Positions 1 to 7,213 of a stretch of DNA of 22,641 bases are shown here, one piece after another. Each line of letters opens with the position of its first letter. Within the stretch, counting starts at the first letter, position 1. The translations under genes were made by a program, and so were the position numbers. Below the pieces are notes generated by a model, which did no database searches, was not told the origin of the DNA, and saw only the letters and a list, made by a program, of their open reading frames with translations. The stretch covers positions 1-22,641 of the forward strand of contig JALGPX010000149.1 in the NCBI GenBank assembly GCA_023515795.1, read 5' to 3'. This DNA is from Amoeboaphelidium occidentale. Taxonomy: Eukaryota; Aphelidiomycota; Aphelidea.

Positions 1-126
1 TCACCGTTTACCCTGCACCTTTAATTAATTAATTTATTTTGAAAATATCTCGCGATGTATATACATATATATATATATTGATTGAAATGATTGAAGTTTC
101 AAAGAAAGATCAACTGAAACATCAAA

Positions 127-154
127 GGTGTCAACGGTCAGGTGTCAAAGGTCA
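127..154. repeat. 14-bp tandem duplication
   Basis: Two adjacent units, GGTGTCAACGGTCA (127-140) and GGTGTCAAAGGTCA (141-154), differ at one base. They lie about 480 bp upstream of the first gene. No function is evident. Confidence 0.7.
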
Positions 155-389
155 GAATCATTAATACTGAACACAGACAAGGTTGAAACGTGGATGCAAT
201 CAAGTGCATCTGGTGAGAACATGATATTATCATTGAAACATGCTCAACAAGCTCATTCTAGACACGTGTTAGACATAGCCAAGACTCATCACAAAACGAC
301 CCAATAGAGAACTACAGAGCACAGTCACAAGTGAAGAATATCAGGGTGTGTTTAAGAATTGTTTGAGCATTTTCATGGCATATTTCACG

Positions 390-501
390 ATCGTTAATTT
401 GGTACCAAAAAGTTACTGAAAAAGTATGATCATTTTCATTATATCATTATGACAATAATGATAAAATAGGATCATTTTCAGTTTGGTACCAAATAACCGA
501 T
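390..501. repeat. 112-bp imperfect palindrome
   Basis: Both arms carry ATCGnTnATTTGGTACCAAA-like ends: the KpnI-type palindrome TTTGGTACCAAA occurs at 398-409 and again at 482-493. Inside these are CTGAAAA and ATGATC elements in inverted orientation. The centre is a perfect 9-bp inverted repeat, TATCATTAT (442-450) and ATAATGATA (455-463), separated by GACA. The whole could fold into one long hairpin. It is compatible with a small fold-back element (MITE-like) or a cruciform or regulatory structure upstream of the gene at 632. No coding capacity is seen and no clear target-site duplication was identified. Confidence 0.75.
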
Positions 502-631
502 ATTGCTTCACATGCCAATTCTTATTACGGAATTTCAGCGAAAAAGACTCTCTGTTGAATGATCGGTTCTCATTGGTCCGTTGCGGATCAATCAATTGTC
601 GTTTCAACAAAATTAAGATCTTCTCAAGTAA

Positions 632-1165
632 ATGACAAACTGGAGGCGAATCAAAGACTCCGCCCAGGAAGCTTCATCCAAGAAACCACGTCTTTATTCA
701 CAGTATCAGAATATTGAAACAGCTCCTGTGTCACATCACACTCCATCATCGATAATGCGCGAAATGGATGATCCTTTCAAGAACTTTCAAATTGACGATG
801 ATGATAAGATTATTAGTTCTGACAAAGACAAACAGTTTGAAAAGGTGATAAATTATCAGCAATGGAAGATTAGAGCGTTGGAACAAATGCTCAGCAAGCA
901 AACTGATCTTCTTTACGACAAGGACGAAGAGATTGAATTATGGAAAACACAGTTTGAACGTCTAGCTATGAGTTTCACGAAACTGGAAGAGTTTGAAGAA
1001 AAGACTTACAAAGAACTGGAAGTCATACAAACAACGCAGATTCAACCTCCGTTTCAGCAACCAATGTACGGATATAATAATCAAATGGCTGGACAACATG
1101 CTTTACCTCATCCTCAACCGAACGCGTTTACTCCACGAAATTATGCTAATCCTCCACGGAGGTAA
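632..1165 (+). CDS. Hypothetical coiled-coil protein
   Basis: This is a 177-residue protein that I do not recognise. It starts at an ATG. The N-terminus has a short basic cluster (SKKPR, near residues 16-20) that could be a nuclear localisation signal. It is followed by an acidic stretch (DDDDK). Residues of about 65-130 are rich in Glu, Lys, Gln and Leu and look like a coiled coil. The C-terminal 45 residues are Pro/Gln/Asn-rich and probably disordered, ending in a basic PPRR. There is no signal peptide or membrane segment. Its stop lies 50 bp from the stop of the convergent gene at 1216. The gene is intact and apparently intronless, but a function cannot be assigned. Confidence 0.7.
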   Translation: MTNWRRIKDSAQEASSKKPRLYSQYQNIETAPVSHHTPSSIMREMDDPFKNFQIDDDDKIISSDKDKQFEKVINYQQWKIRALEQMLSKQTDLLYDKDEEIELWKTQFERLAMSFTKLEEFEEKTYKELEVIQTTQIQPPFQQPMYGYNNQMAGQHALPHPQPNAFTPRNYANPPRR

Positions 1166-1193
1166 AAACAAATTCAAGAATAGAGCAAAAGCA

Positions 1194-1199
1194 TTTATT
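1194..1199 (-). terminator. Poly(A) signal AATAAA of the gene at 1216-1815
   Basis: A perfect AATAAA on the minus strand begins 16 nt after the stop codon. It lies in the 50-bp gap between two convergent genes. Confidence 0.6.
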
Positions 1200-1215
1200 C
1201 GAAGTTGAAAAGTTC

Positions 1216-1815
1216 TTATTCAGAGTCTTCGGTGAACTCTTCATTATCCTCTGATGTTTCAGGATCTTCAACCGCGCTGTCTTCATTGTATTCCTCGGTG
1301 TTGGCTTCATCTGCTTCATTACCTTCGGTTGTTAATTCAGCCTCACCTTCATCGGCTTCAGTTGAATTCTCGCCAGATTCAGTAGTTGTTGTTTCTGCAT
1401 TTTGTTCTTTCTGAGCTTCAACTTGATCTTTTAGCTGCTGAACGTCGTGTTTGGCATCAGCAGCCATACCTACAGCCGTAGCCAATGCACCAGCACTGAT
1501 GAGTCCACCGGCAATAGCTCCGGTTTGTCCACCATTTCTGGCGATCGCCTGCTTCGCTTGCAACAATCTCAACTGCAAAGGAGACTTTGTCAGAGGTCTC
1601 AACGCCGCGACCGGATTAAGAGCACGATTAGAAGTGGCAGAAGAGGCTCTAATTTGTGTCATAGATGAAGGGACTCTCGGAAGAGCGACCACTGATCCAG
1701 GTTTAGAAGTAATGCTAGCAGTAGAGGATGGTCTTGATGAGATCACAGAGCCAACAGCAAGAGATTGATGACTGAATAAAGCCAAAGTAGCAGTGAGAGC
1801 CAAAACGTATTTCAT
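1216..1815 (-). CDS. Small secreted or membrane-anchored Ser-rich protein with acidic tail, paralogue A
   Basis: This 199-residue protein belongs to no family I recognise. The ATG at 1815 was chosen because it starts directly with a signal peptide (residues 1-22, ending SLAVG) and sits about 40 bp below a TATA-like element. An in-frame ATG at 1941 would add 42 residues lacking signal character. Residues 23-90 are Ser/Ala/Arg-rich. Residues 98-119 form a Gly/Ala-rich hydrophobic segment, either a second membrane helix or a glycine-zipper-like helix. Residues 121-140 look like a short amphipathic helix. Residues 141-199 are extremely rich in Glu, Asp, Thr and Ser. The layout matches that of the neighbour at 2173-2856, so the two probably arose by tandem duplication. 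Function is unknown; a surface or vesicle-associated role is a guess. Confidence 0.75.
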   Translation of the reverse strand: MKYVLALTATLALFSHQSLAVGSVISSRPSSTASITSKPGSVVALPRVPSSMTQIRASSATSNRALNPVAALRPLTKSPLQLRLLQAKQAIARNGGQTGAIAGGLISAGALATAVGMAADAKHDVQQLKDQVEAQKEQNAETTTTESGENSTEADEGEAELTTEGNEADEANTEEYNEDSAVEDPETSEDNEEFTEDSE

Positions 1816-1853
1816 TTTATCTTGATAAATAAAAAATGCAGGAAATTGGCCGG

Positions 1854-1862
1854 CTTTTATGC
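1854..1862 (-). promoter_or_regulatory. TATA-like element of paralogue A
   Basis: GCATAAAAG on the minus strand lies about 40-47 bp upstream of the ATG at 1815, a position similar to that of the TATA element of paralogue B. It supports the shorter start. Confidence 0.45.
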
Positions 1863-1934
1863 ATTTTGGAATCCCACCATGTGGGCCCAGAGCACGATGT
1901 AGCAAAGGTTCATAACGAATCACAATCAAGGATC

Positions 1935-1990
1935 CCACCATGTGGATGCTACCATGTGGATGCTACCACGCGAACGCTACCACGTGAATG
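1935..1990. repeat. Four tandem 14-bp repeats upstream of paralogue A
   Basis: Units are CCACCATGTGGATG (1935), CTACCATGTGGATG (1949), CTACCACGCGAACG (1963) and CTACCACGTGAATG (1977). The cores CCATGTGG and CCACGTG resemble E-box (CANNTG) sites for basic helix-loop-helix factors. A further CCCACCATGTGGG occurs at about 1873-1885. The array lies 120-175 bp upstream of the ATG at 1815, a typical distance for activator sites. The repeat is directly visible; the binding role is inferred. Confidence 0.75.
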
Positions 1991-2159
1991 CAGCCTCAGA
2001 AAAAATTTGCTTTCGTGATCAAAATAGAGACCAAGAATGAGCTGCTGTCTGGCCTTTTAAAGGCTTTGAATCTGAAACTTCGCTTATGTGAACAATTGGC
2101 AAGCGCGATATCCGTTTTTTTCGATAAGGAGGAAGATAAAAGATGAATAAAAGAATTTC

Positions 2160-2165
2160 TTTATT
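2160..2165 (-). terminator. Poly(A) signal AATAAA of paralogue B
   Basis: A perfect AATAAA on the minus strand begins 7 nt after the end of the stop codon of the 2173-2856 gene. Confidence 0.6.
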
Positions 2166-2172
2166 ATTCTGT

Positions 2173-2856
2173 TTACTCTTCAGACTCATCTTCTTGCTGA
2201 TTGCTTCTTCTTGCGTTGGCATATCTTTCATCATCATCATCATTAGAATCGTGAACGATCTTACTAGTCTTGCCAGTTTCTTCATCTTTAATTGTGATGG
2301 TAATGTTGGGCTTCATTTGCTGACTACCAGATTCTCTGTATTCCTCAAGAAGTTTCGCGTGTTCTTTCGTTGTTTGAAGTTCAACGGCTGTCGCAGCAAT
2401 GCTTCCAACAAGTGCAGCAGCAGTGAGACCACCTGCAGCAAGCTCAAATTTGCCAATTCCGTTCTTGTTTCCCGGTGGTACGATTGCACTGCCTGCCTTG
2501 TTTCCTTGCGGAACTACGACACTTCCCACTCTACTTCCCGGTTGTGGAGCAACACTTCCTGCTCTGCTTCCTCCAACAGAATTCACTTTGATATTTGAGG
2601 CGGCACTCATTGTTCTTGCGCGCTGTGACGCCATCATTGAACTCAAGACTTGATTGCTTGCTTCAATACCATATCCCATACTCTTTATAACAGGATTTGA
2701 GCTTCTCTGCATTGGACGCGTCAGTAAACCTATCGAGGAATGCAAGGATGATGTCGCAGAGACTGAACGTGTTGTTTTGGCTGGCACCGCAGGAGCCACG
2801 CTGCACAATATCATGGTAGCTAGTAATGCAAAGACCTTCAGAAAAGACGTAGCCAT
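2173..2856 (-). CDS. Small secreted or membrane-anchored Ser/Gly-rich protein with acidic tail, paralogue B
   Basis: This is a 227-residue protein of unknown family. Its ATG at 2856 opens directly into a signal peptide (about residues 1-26, ending APAVPA). Residues 97-129 contain three 11-residue repeats of the form [SN][RK]xGSxxxPxG, with a decayed fourth at 130. Residues 138-158 are an Ala/Gly-rich hydrophobic segment followed by a charged helix. The tail from about 171 is polar and contains an Asp run encoded by a CAT/ATG-type trinucleotide repeat. Segment order matches the gene at 1216-1815, and both share short motifs such as ASSATSN/SAASN and PGSVV. The gene has its own TATA box and poly(A) signal, so it is independently transcribed. 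Function is unknown. Confidence 0.75.
   Translation of the reverse strand: MATSFLKVFALLATMILCSVAPAVPAKTTRSVSATSSLHSSIGLLTRPMQRSSNPVIKSMGYGIEASNQVLSSMMASQRARTMSAASNIKVNSVGGSRAGSVAPQPGSRVGSVVVPQGNKAGSAIVPPGNKNGIGKFELAAGGLTAAALVGSIAATAVELQTTKEHAKLLEEYRESGSQQMKPNITITIKDEETGKTSKIVHDSNDDDDERYANARRSNQQEDESEE
2470..2568 (-). repeat. 33-bp coding repeats in paralogue B
   Basis: Three consecutive units encode SRAGSVAPQPG, SRVGSVVVPQG and NKAGSAIVPPG. A partial unit (NKNGIG) follows. They form a Gly/Ser/Pro-rich linker between the secreted N-terminus and the hydrophobic segment. Confidence 0.75.
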
Positions 2857-3189
2857 TTGTGTGAATATCTAATAATCAAAAAAAAGCTGAAACAAGTTCT
2901 TTATAGCGATAGAATCACGATGTTGCATAGAACGAAATCTTCTTTCAATGTAACATCAAAGCGCACTGAATGTTATAGAAAAGCTTTAAATGTGGTAATT
3001 TCGGTCAGGGAACAATAAATAAGTCGATTTGTAAGCGCAAGTCCTTATCCTATGGTTTAAATCACGCTAATCTCTGTCACAACCCTCTTTAATGACCAAT
3101 GCATCAGGCTACGCTACTCGATTCAATCTTTATTCTCGTATTCAATGCCTAAATCGAAACAATTCTGATCGTTTTCGTGTTGAAACAGA
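2857..3189. other. Divergent promoter region
   Basis: This 333-bp gap lies between the start codons of paralogue B (-) and the SUN gene (+). It contains a TATA element for B at 2900-2905 and a CCAAT sequence near 3091. A short upstream ATG at about 3147 runs only a few codons before a stop. No gene was seen. Confidence 0.55.
2900..2905 (-). promoter_or_regulatory. TATA box of paralogue B
   Basis: GCTATAAAG on the minus strand (core TATAAA at 2900-2905) lies 44-49 bp upstream of the ATG at 2856. Confidence 0.5.
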
Positions 3190-4590
3190 ATGAGAGCATC
3201 GTCGGCATTCTCCAGAAGGAAACTTAGAACGCCTTTGCATTTGGCAGAAGAAACAGACAAGGAAAACTCTGCGACAGGAAACCAAGAGACTCCATTTACG
3301 CAGGGCATCACATCTCTTCTGGATGAAATGAATACGGCAGATGTTCAGGAGTACAAGAAAGCTAAAGGCAGGTTTCGTTACGGAGGCCCAAATACTGCAG
3401 CAGCGTCCACTCTAGGAAGCACCACCACAGGAATGAATGTCCGGAAGCAATTATTTAATAAGAACCTTGGGAATGTACAGGATGTTTCTGTTTTAGAAGG
3501 TTCAGAGGCCGATGCTTCGGAATACGACAATGTGGCTGAAACAGAAGACGAAGTAGATTTCGATGAACAACAAGAACATCCACTACCGCGCAGCAGCTGG
3601 AAGTTTTCCCTGGTTGGTTTGGTTTTGGTTCTAATTGGTTCTGCTTTAATTGTGTCGCGGTTTGAAAGTGTTTCGATTCCTGATGAAACAGTAATTGCCG
3701 ACGTTGCAGAAGAATTGCTTTCTGAAGCCGATTTTATTCCGAATGCTGCAGCTGTGACGGAGAAAGTCAACGAAGTTTATGAAACAGAGAAAGAAGCTGA
3801 GGCTTTTGTTGAGCAAGTACTGCAACCTCTGAATGAAACTGTCCCTTTGGAGGATCGAGTAAAAGAGCTTGAAACTATTTTAAACTCGCGCCGGGAAAAC
3901 GCAGACGAACTTGCAACTATTAAGCAAACAATTGTCACCGATTCTGAGTTCAAGGACTATTTGGAGCAGTTGGTTGGTGAAGTTTTGGAGAAGAAGCAAT
4001 ATGAATCTCTTGGTTCAGCTGATTACGCATCTGAAGCTTCTGGTGCGTCGATAATTCCTACTTTAACATCTCCAACGTTTCAGTACCATCAGAATAATTA
4101 CGGAAGTGGAGGTATCAACTTGTTTGGGATTGTTTGGAAGAAGAATGTTTCTCCAGATTCCGATGAATATGTTAAATCTGCGTATGAGGCTATCCGCAGC
4201 GATACAAATGTTGGAAAGTGTTGGCCAATGGATGGTTCTCATGGTACGCTGACTATTAAATTGAGTCGGAGTATTCAGGTGAGGAATGTTTCTGTTTATC
4301 ATGTTCCTCCAAGACTTTCACTAAAAGGAGATGTCTCCAGTGCTCCTAGAGAAATTGACGTTTATGCATTGAAAGATGCCAAGTCTGAAAGTGATAATTC
4401 TGTTAAGCAAAAGATCGAGTATGTTCATTTGGGTGGTTTCACTTATCTGCCATCAGATAGAACTCCACAGCAAACATTCAGTCTGTTTGAGTCTTCAGAG
4501 CAAGTCAACAGAATACAATTTAGGATCAAGAATAATTATGGCAATGAAGGTTACACATGTATATACAGAGTAATGGTGCACGGAGAATAG
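3190..4590 (+). CDS. SUN-domain inner nuclear membrane protein
   Basis: This 466-residue protein is probably the nucleoplasm-to-lumen half of a LINC complex, binding KASH proteins of the outer nuclear membrane. Residues 1-135 are polar and would face the nucleoplasm. A single membrane helix lies at about 137-157. Residues 160-265 are acidic and helix-rich, probably a coiled coil in the lumen. The C-terminal SUN domain runs from about 300 to the end. Its hallmarks include GKCWPMDGSHGTLTIKLS, SAPREIDV, a LGxFxY strand, QTF, and the closing GNEGYTCIYRVMVHGE, in which the Cys and Tyr are typical of the KASH-binding pocket. It is complete and intronless. An upstream ATG near 3147 is followed by an early in-frame stop, so 3190 is the natural start. 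Family assignment is firm; the exact orthologue (Sad1-like) is likely. Confidence 0.9.
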   Translation: MRASSAFSRRKLRTPLHLAEETDKENSATGNQETPFTQGITSLLDEMNTADVQEYKKAKGRFRYGGPNTAAASTLGSTTTGMNVRKQLFNKNLGNVQDVSVLEGSEADASEYDNVAETEDEVDFDEQQEHPLPRSSWKFSLVGLVLVLIGSALIVSRFESVSIPDETVIADVAEELLSEADFIPNAAAVTEKVNEVYETEKEAEAFVEQVLQPLNETVPLEDRVKELETILNSRRENADELATIKQTIVTDSEFKDYLEQLVGEVLEKKQYESLGSADYASEASGASIIPTLTSPTFQYHQNNYGSGGINLFGIVWKKNVSPDSDEYVKSAYEAIRSDTNVGKCWPMDGSHGTLTIKLSRSIQVRNVSVYHVPPRLSLKGDVSSAPREIDVYALKDAKSESDNSVKQKIEYVHLGGFTYLPSDRTPQQTFSLFESSEQVNRIQFRIKNNYGNEGYTCIYRVMVHGE

Positions 4591-4651
4591 ACATTCTTTT
4601 ATGTTGAGATTACAAAATTATGAAAACCTAGAAACAGAGATAGAGATGGAT

Positions 4652-4657
4652 TTTATT
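4652..4657 (-). terminator. Poly(A) signal overlapping the ATG15 stop codon
   Basis: The minus strand reads TAATAAAA across the stop, so AATAAA starts at the second base of the TAA stop codon (4656-4658). Confidence 0.55.
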
Positions 4658-5912
4658 AGTGATACTCCCATGTAGAGCACTCTTCTTCTTCCTTCTGTTC
4701 AACGCATTCTGGCATCTTGAGCGTCGGCATCAGAACTTTAGATATAAATTGAGAAATAGTGTGGTATCGCAAATCAAGCCATGAGTCTCCACCTTGTTTA
4801 GGAAAAGTGCAAATCTTTCCTGTATGTACTACAGCGTCCATCGCATAAGCTGTCAGGTAACATTGCGAGAATCTTCCATTGCATTTGCCAGTGAAAATGG
4901 GATCATAAGCAGTACCGTAATGCAAAACAGGATTCTCGTTTGGAACTGAACCAAAGAGATTTCGAGCATACCGTTTCACAGCCGGAGCATTCATAGAAAC
5001 AGCTTCAGTTCCTCTTTTAATAGAAGTAATTGCGGCTAATGCACCACCAAGAGAATGGCCAGTGAATATTATTCGAGAATTCGGGTAAACCAATTTTACA
5101 TAATCATGAAGAGCAAGAACAGACGTGACATATGTTTCTTCTTTGGCGTACTTCTTTATACATTCACTGGAACACATGTGCTTACCAGAAGTAGAATTAT
5201 AACCCAAGTAACACGGACAAACAGGAGATTTCAGTACAGTAGCTGCACAACAGCATGAAAAGAACAAATTGTCATGATATCTGTCAATCTCCGCAGTATC
5301 ACCGCCAATGCCCCAAAACCCAGGAGATGTTCCTTTTACAGCAACAATTACAACGGAATCATCATTCGTCTTGAAAATATGACCGCGTAGTCCAGGCTGA
5401 TCCCAACCATATGATACGTTCAGAATCAGAGGAAAACTGTAGTTATTCTCTTTAGGCGATGTACCGTTTCTAACGAAACTACAATACAGCATATCATTAA
5501 TGGGAATCCAGTCAGAACGATTAGGAAGTGTGTAAGCATTACTCGATAATATCGCCAACTGAAGCAAAGTACTCTTATCTAATCTGCCAACTGATAAACT
5601 CATAAAGTCCTGCACAAACGGCGCAATTAAGTCGTACCACCGCAAAGAATTAGAATAAAACATCGTGTTAACTTCCATCATCATTCGCCAACGATCAAAT
5701 CGCTTTATGGGTAACACTGCTGCGTCTTTGTCGCTGAAATGTATACAAGAATCCCACTGGAACTCCAAAGAGTCGTATTTCCCATTGCCACCGTCCTTAT
5801 CAGAAGAATTATAAACAGAAGAACGCGAAGAAGTCAAAAGAACGTATAACAGAAAGCCCAAATTGAATAACGTAAACCACCAGCGTTTTTTGAATTTCTG
5901 TCTGCCAGTCAT
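4656..5912 (-). CDS. ATG15: Atg15-like vacuolar phospholipase (class 3 lipase)
   Basis: This 418-residue single-pass membrane lipase resembles fungal Atg15, which breaks down autophagic-body and other intravacuolar membranes. The first ATG is at 5912; the frame continues upstream only to a TTG. An N-terminal signal anchor lies at about residues 12-29, as in Atg15. The lipase core holds VVIVAVKGTS, a Cys-rich stretch including SCCC, a CxCY segment and two further Cys, and GHSLGG with the nucleophile Ser287. The probable triad partners are Asp337 (YDPIF) and His384 (RYHTIS). The block GKCNGRFSQC followed by YAMD is characteristic of Atg15 rather than of generic lipases. The N-linked sites NVSYG and NSTS suit a lumenal domain. 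Its ATG is only 24 bp from that of the divergent carrier gene. Family assignment is strong and orthology likely. Confidence 0.87.
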   Translation of the reverse strand: MTGRQKFKKRWWFTLFNLGFLLYVLLTSSRSSVYNSSDKDGGNGKYDSLEFQWDSCIHFSDKDAAVLPIKRFDRWRMMMEVNTMFYSNSLRWYDLIAPFVQDFMSLSVGRLDKSTLLQLAILSSNAYTLPNRSDWIPINDMLYCSFVRNGTSPKENNYSFPLILNVSYGWDQPGLRGHIFKTNDDSVVIVAVKGTSPGFWGIGGDTAEIDRYHDNLFFSCCCAATVLKSPVCPCYLGYNSTSGKHMCSSECIKKYAKEETYVTSVLALHDYVKLVYPNSRIIFTGHSLGGALAAITSIKRGTEAVSMNAPAVKRYARNLFGSVPNENPVLHYGTAYDPIFTGKCNGRFSQCYLTAYAMDAVVHTGKICTFPKQGGDSWLDLRYHTISQFISKVLMPTLKMPECVEQKEEEECSTWEYH

Positions 5913-5936
5913 TCTGGACAAACAATTACTCCAGCG

Positions 5937-6809
5937 ATGACGTATTCCAATGATAGCCTGCTGCTAAGGAATGAACAATTGAAAGGATATATGGCTGGAA
6001 TATGTTCCGGTGTAGCTAAGTGGTTTGTTGGGCATCCTTTGGACACTATCAAGATACGCTTACAAACATCTCCGGATAAGTTCAATGGAGTTATCGACTG
6101 TATAGGTAAAACATTCAAGAATGAAGGCATCAGAGGTTTCTACAAAGGCTCAGTTCCTCCGCTTATGGGTTGGGTTCTTATGGATTCTGTTTCGTTGGGA
6201 TCTTTGCGATTTTATAAGCAGCTTATACGAGAGCATTATAACTCAAGTGGTGGTGAATTAAGTTATTTCCAGCATGGGATAGCTGGTTTATTCTCAGGCT
6301 GGACTGTAAGTTTGGTTGCAACACCCGTAGAACTCTTGAAGGGTCAGTTACAAGTTCAGTACGGTTCCAAACACGAGTCTCGATTCAAAGGGCCTGTTCA
6401 TGTTGTCAAACACATACTGAAGCAGAATGGGATATTTGGTTTATGGCGTGGATTTGCTGGTTGTGCATTGTTCAGGACCAATTTCTTTGTGTTATGGAGT
6501 TCTTACGCTTACTATTCGGATTATTTGAATGGTATGAATATTGCACCACAGCTGGTTTATCTTTTTGCTGGTGGTATGGCAGCGAATACATTCTGGATAA
6601 TGTCATTCCCTGCTGATGTATTGAAGAACAAAGTCATGACAAGTGATTTATCTAAACCTCCGCCGAAATTAACTCAGGTTGCGAAGGATATTTATCTGAA
6701 ACAGGGTTGGCGAGGGTTCTATAGAGGATTCGTACCTTGTCTGATAAGAAGCTTTCCAACGAATGCTTCTGCATTGTTTGTATACGAAATGGTGATGCGC
6801 TATGTTTGA
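5937..6809 (+). CDS. Mitochondrial carrier family transporter (SLC25)
   Basis: This 290-residue inner-membrane carrier has the usual length and three tandem repeats of two helices each. The signature motifs PLDTIKIRLQ, PVELLKGQLQ and PADVLKNKVM open the matrix loops of the repeats. The Gly-rich GFYKG, GLWRG and GFYRG motifs end the matrix helices. The block PLMGWVLMDSVSLGS and the overall sequence recall the carnitine/basic amino-acid branch (SLC25A20/29/45-like), but the substrate cannot be fixed by reading. The ATG at 5937 gives the normal short N-terminus; the next Met is already inside helix 1. The gene is intronless, with its start 24 bp from the divergent ATG15 start and its 3' end facing the gene at 7214. 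Confidence 0.9.
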   Translation: MTYSNDSLLLRNEQLKGYMAGICSGVAKWFVGHPLDTIKIRLQTSPDKFNGVIDCIGKTFKNEGIRGFYKGSVPPLMGWVLMDSVSLGSLRFYKQLIREHYNSSGGELSYFQHGIAGLFSGWTVSLVATPVELLKGQLQVQYGSKHESRFKGPVHVVKHILKQNGIFGLWRGFAGCALFRTNFFVLWSSYAYYSDYLNGMNIAPQLVYLFAGGMAANTFWIMSFPADVLKNKVMTSDLSKPPPKLTQVAKDIYLKQGWRGFYRGFVPCLIRSFPTNASALFVYEMVMRYV

Positions 6810-7213
6810 TGATAATCTGAGATAGTCTTAATATACAGAGCTCCAGCTCAAGCGTCTACATGCTGCGAGCTGGAGTGCAAGTGCGCTTTCTTAAAGGGGG
6901 TATATCTAGCTCCATCGGAATCCTAAGATTTATGTTCTTTCTATTCACATGAGTTGAAACAGACAAAGTTTTGGGCGGTTAAAATCTGCAATTCAGATAG
7001 CTTAACTGTTTGGAACAGGGACATTAACGCTGCACGAAATATCAGACACGTTTTCTTGGATTTGAATGCAAATGAAGGTTAAAGACATGTGATTATGATG
7101 GATATTTACTTGTTAAGTCTCCGCCAGCGTAGCCGAGATATCGTGCGATTCGTGTAACGCTCTTCTAAGTAAGATTTGGTTTTATTTGAACTAATCCTGA
7201 AGCGAAGGGCCAG
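6810..7213. other. Intergenic region between convergent genes
   Basis: No gene was seen in this 404-bp gap. It contains a perfect 9-bp hairpin at 6841-6875 just after the carrier stop. The gap is long compared with the other convergent gaps in this window (50 and 33 bp), so a small non-coding RNA is possible, but no known RNA family was recognised. Confidence 0.5.
6841..6875 (+). repeat. Perfect 9-bp hairpin in the carrier 3' region
   Basis: CTCCAGCTC (6841-6849) pairs with GAGCTGGAG (6867-6875) around a 17-nt loop, starting 32 bp after the carrier stop codon. It may be a 3' UTR stem-loop. No histone-type consensus is present. Confidence 0.6.

Larger units (their letters stand above)
1..631. 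other. Intergenic region without a recognisable gene
   Basis: No reading frame with coding character was seen on either strand. The stretch is AT-rich. It holds a TA-dinucleotide run at about 56-79, a 14-bp tandem duplication at 127-154 and a large imperfect palindrome at 390-501. Its right end must contain the promoter of the gene starting at 632. Confidence 0.6.
1816..2172. other. Promoter region of paralogue A and 3' end of paralogue B
   Basis: This 357-bp gap lies between two same-strand paralogues. It holds a TATA-like element (1854-1862), a 14-bp tandem repeat array (1935-1990), a near-palindrome at 2052-2064 (GCCTTTTAAAGGC) and the poly(A) signal of paralogue B (2160-2165). No further gene was seen. 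Confidence 0.6.

Noticed and set aside
1205-1768. Plus-strand open frames opposite paralogue A
   Set aside because: They are antisense shadows of a low-complexity Ser/Glu-rich gene that has a signal peptide, TATA element and poly(A) signal on the minus strand.
1816-1941. 42-residue N-terminal extension of paralogue A from the ATG at 1941
   Set aside because: It would bury the signal peptide and place both the TATA-like element and part of the 14-bp array inside coding sequence.
2225-2250. CAT trinucleotide run as a microsatellite
   Set aside because: It simply encodes the Asp run of paralogue B and is too short to stand out.
5913-5921. Extension of ATG15 to 5921
   Set aside because: The codon at 5921 is TTG; the first ATG is at 5912. 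The same reasoning removed a GTG start at 14750, a TTG at 16962 and a TTG at 20346.
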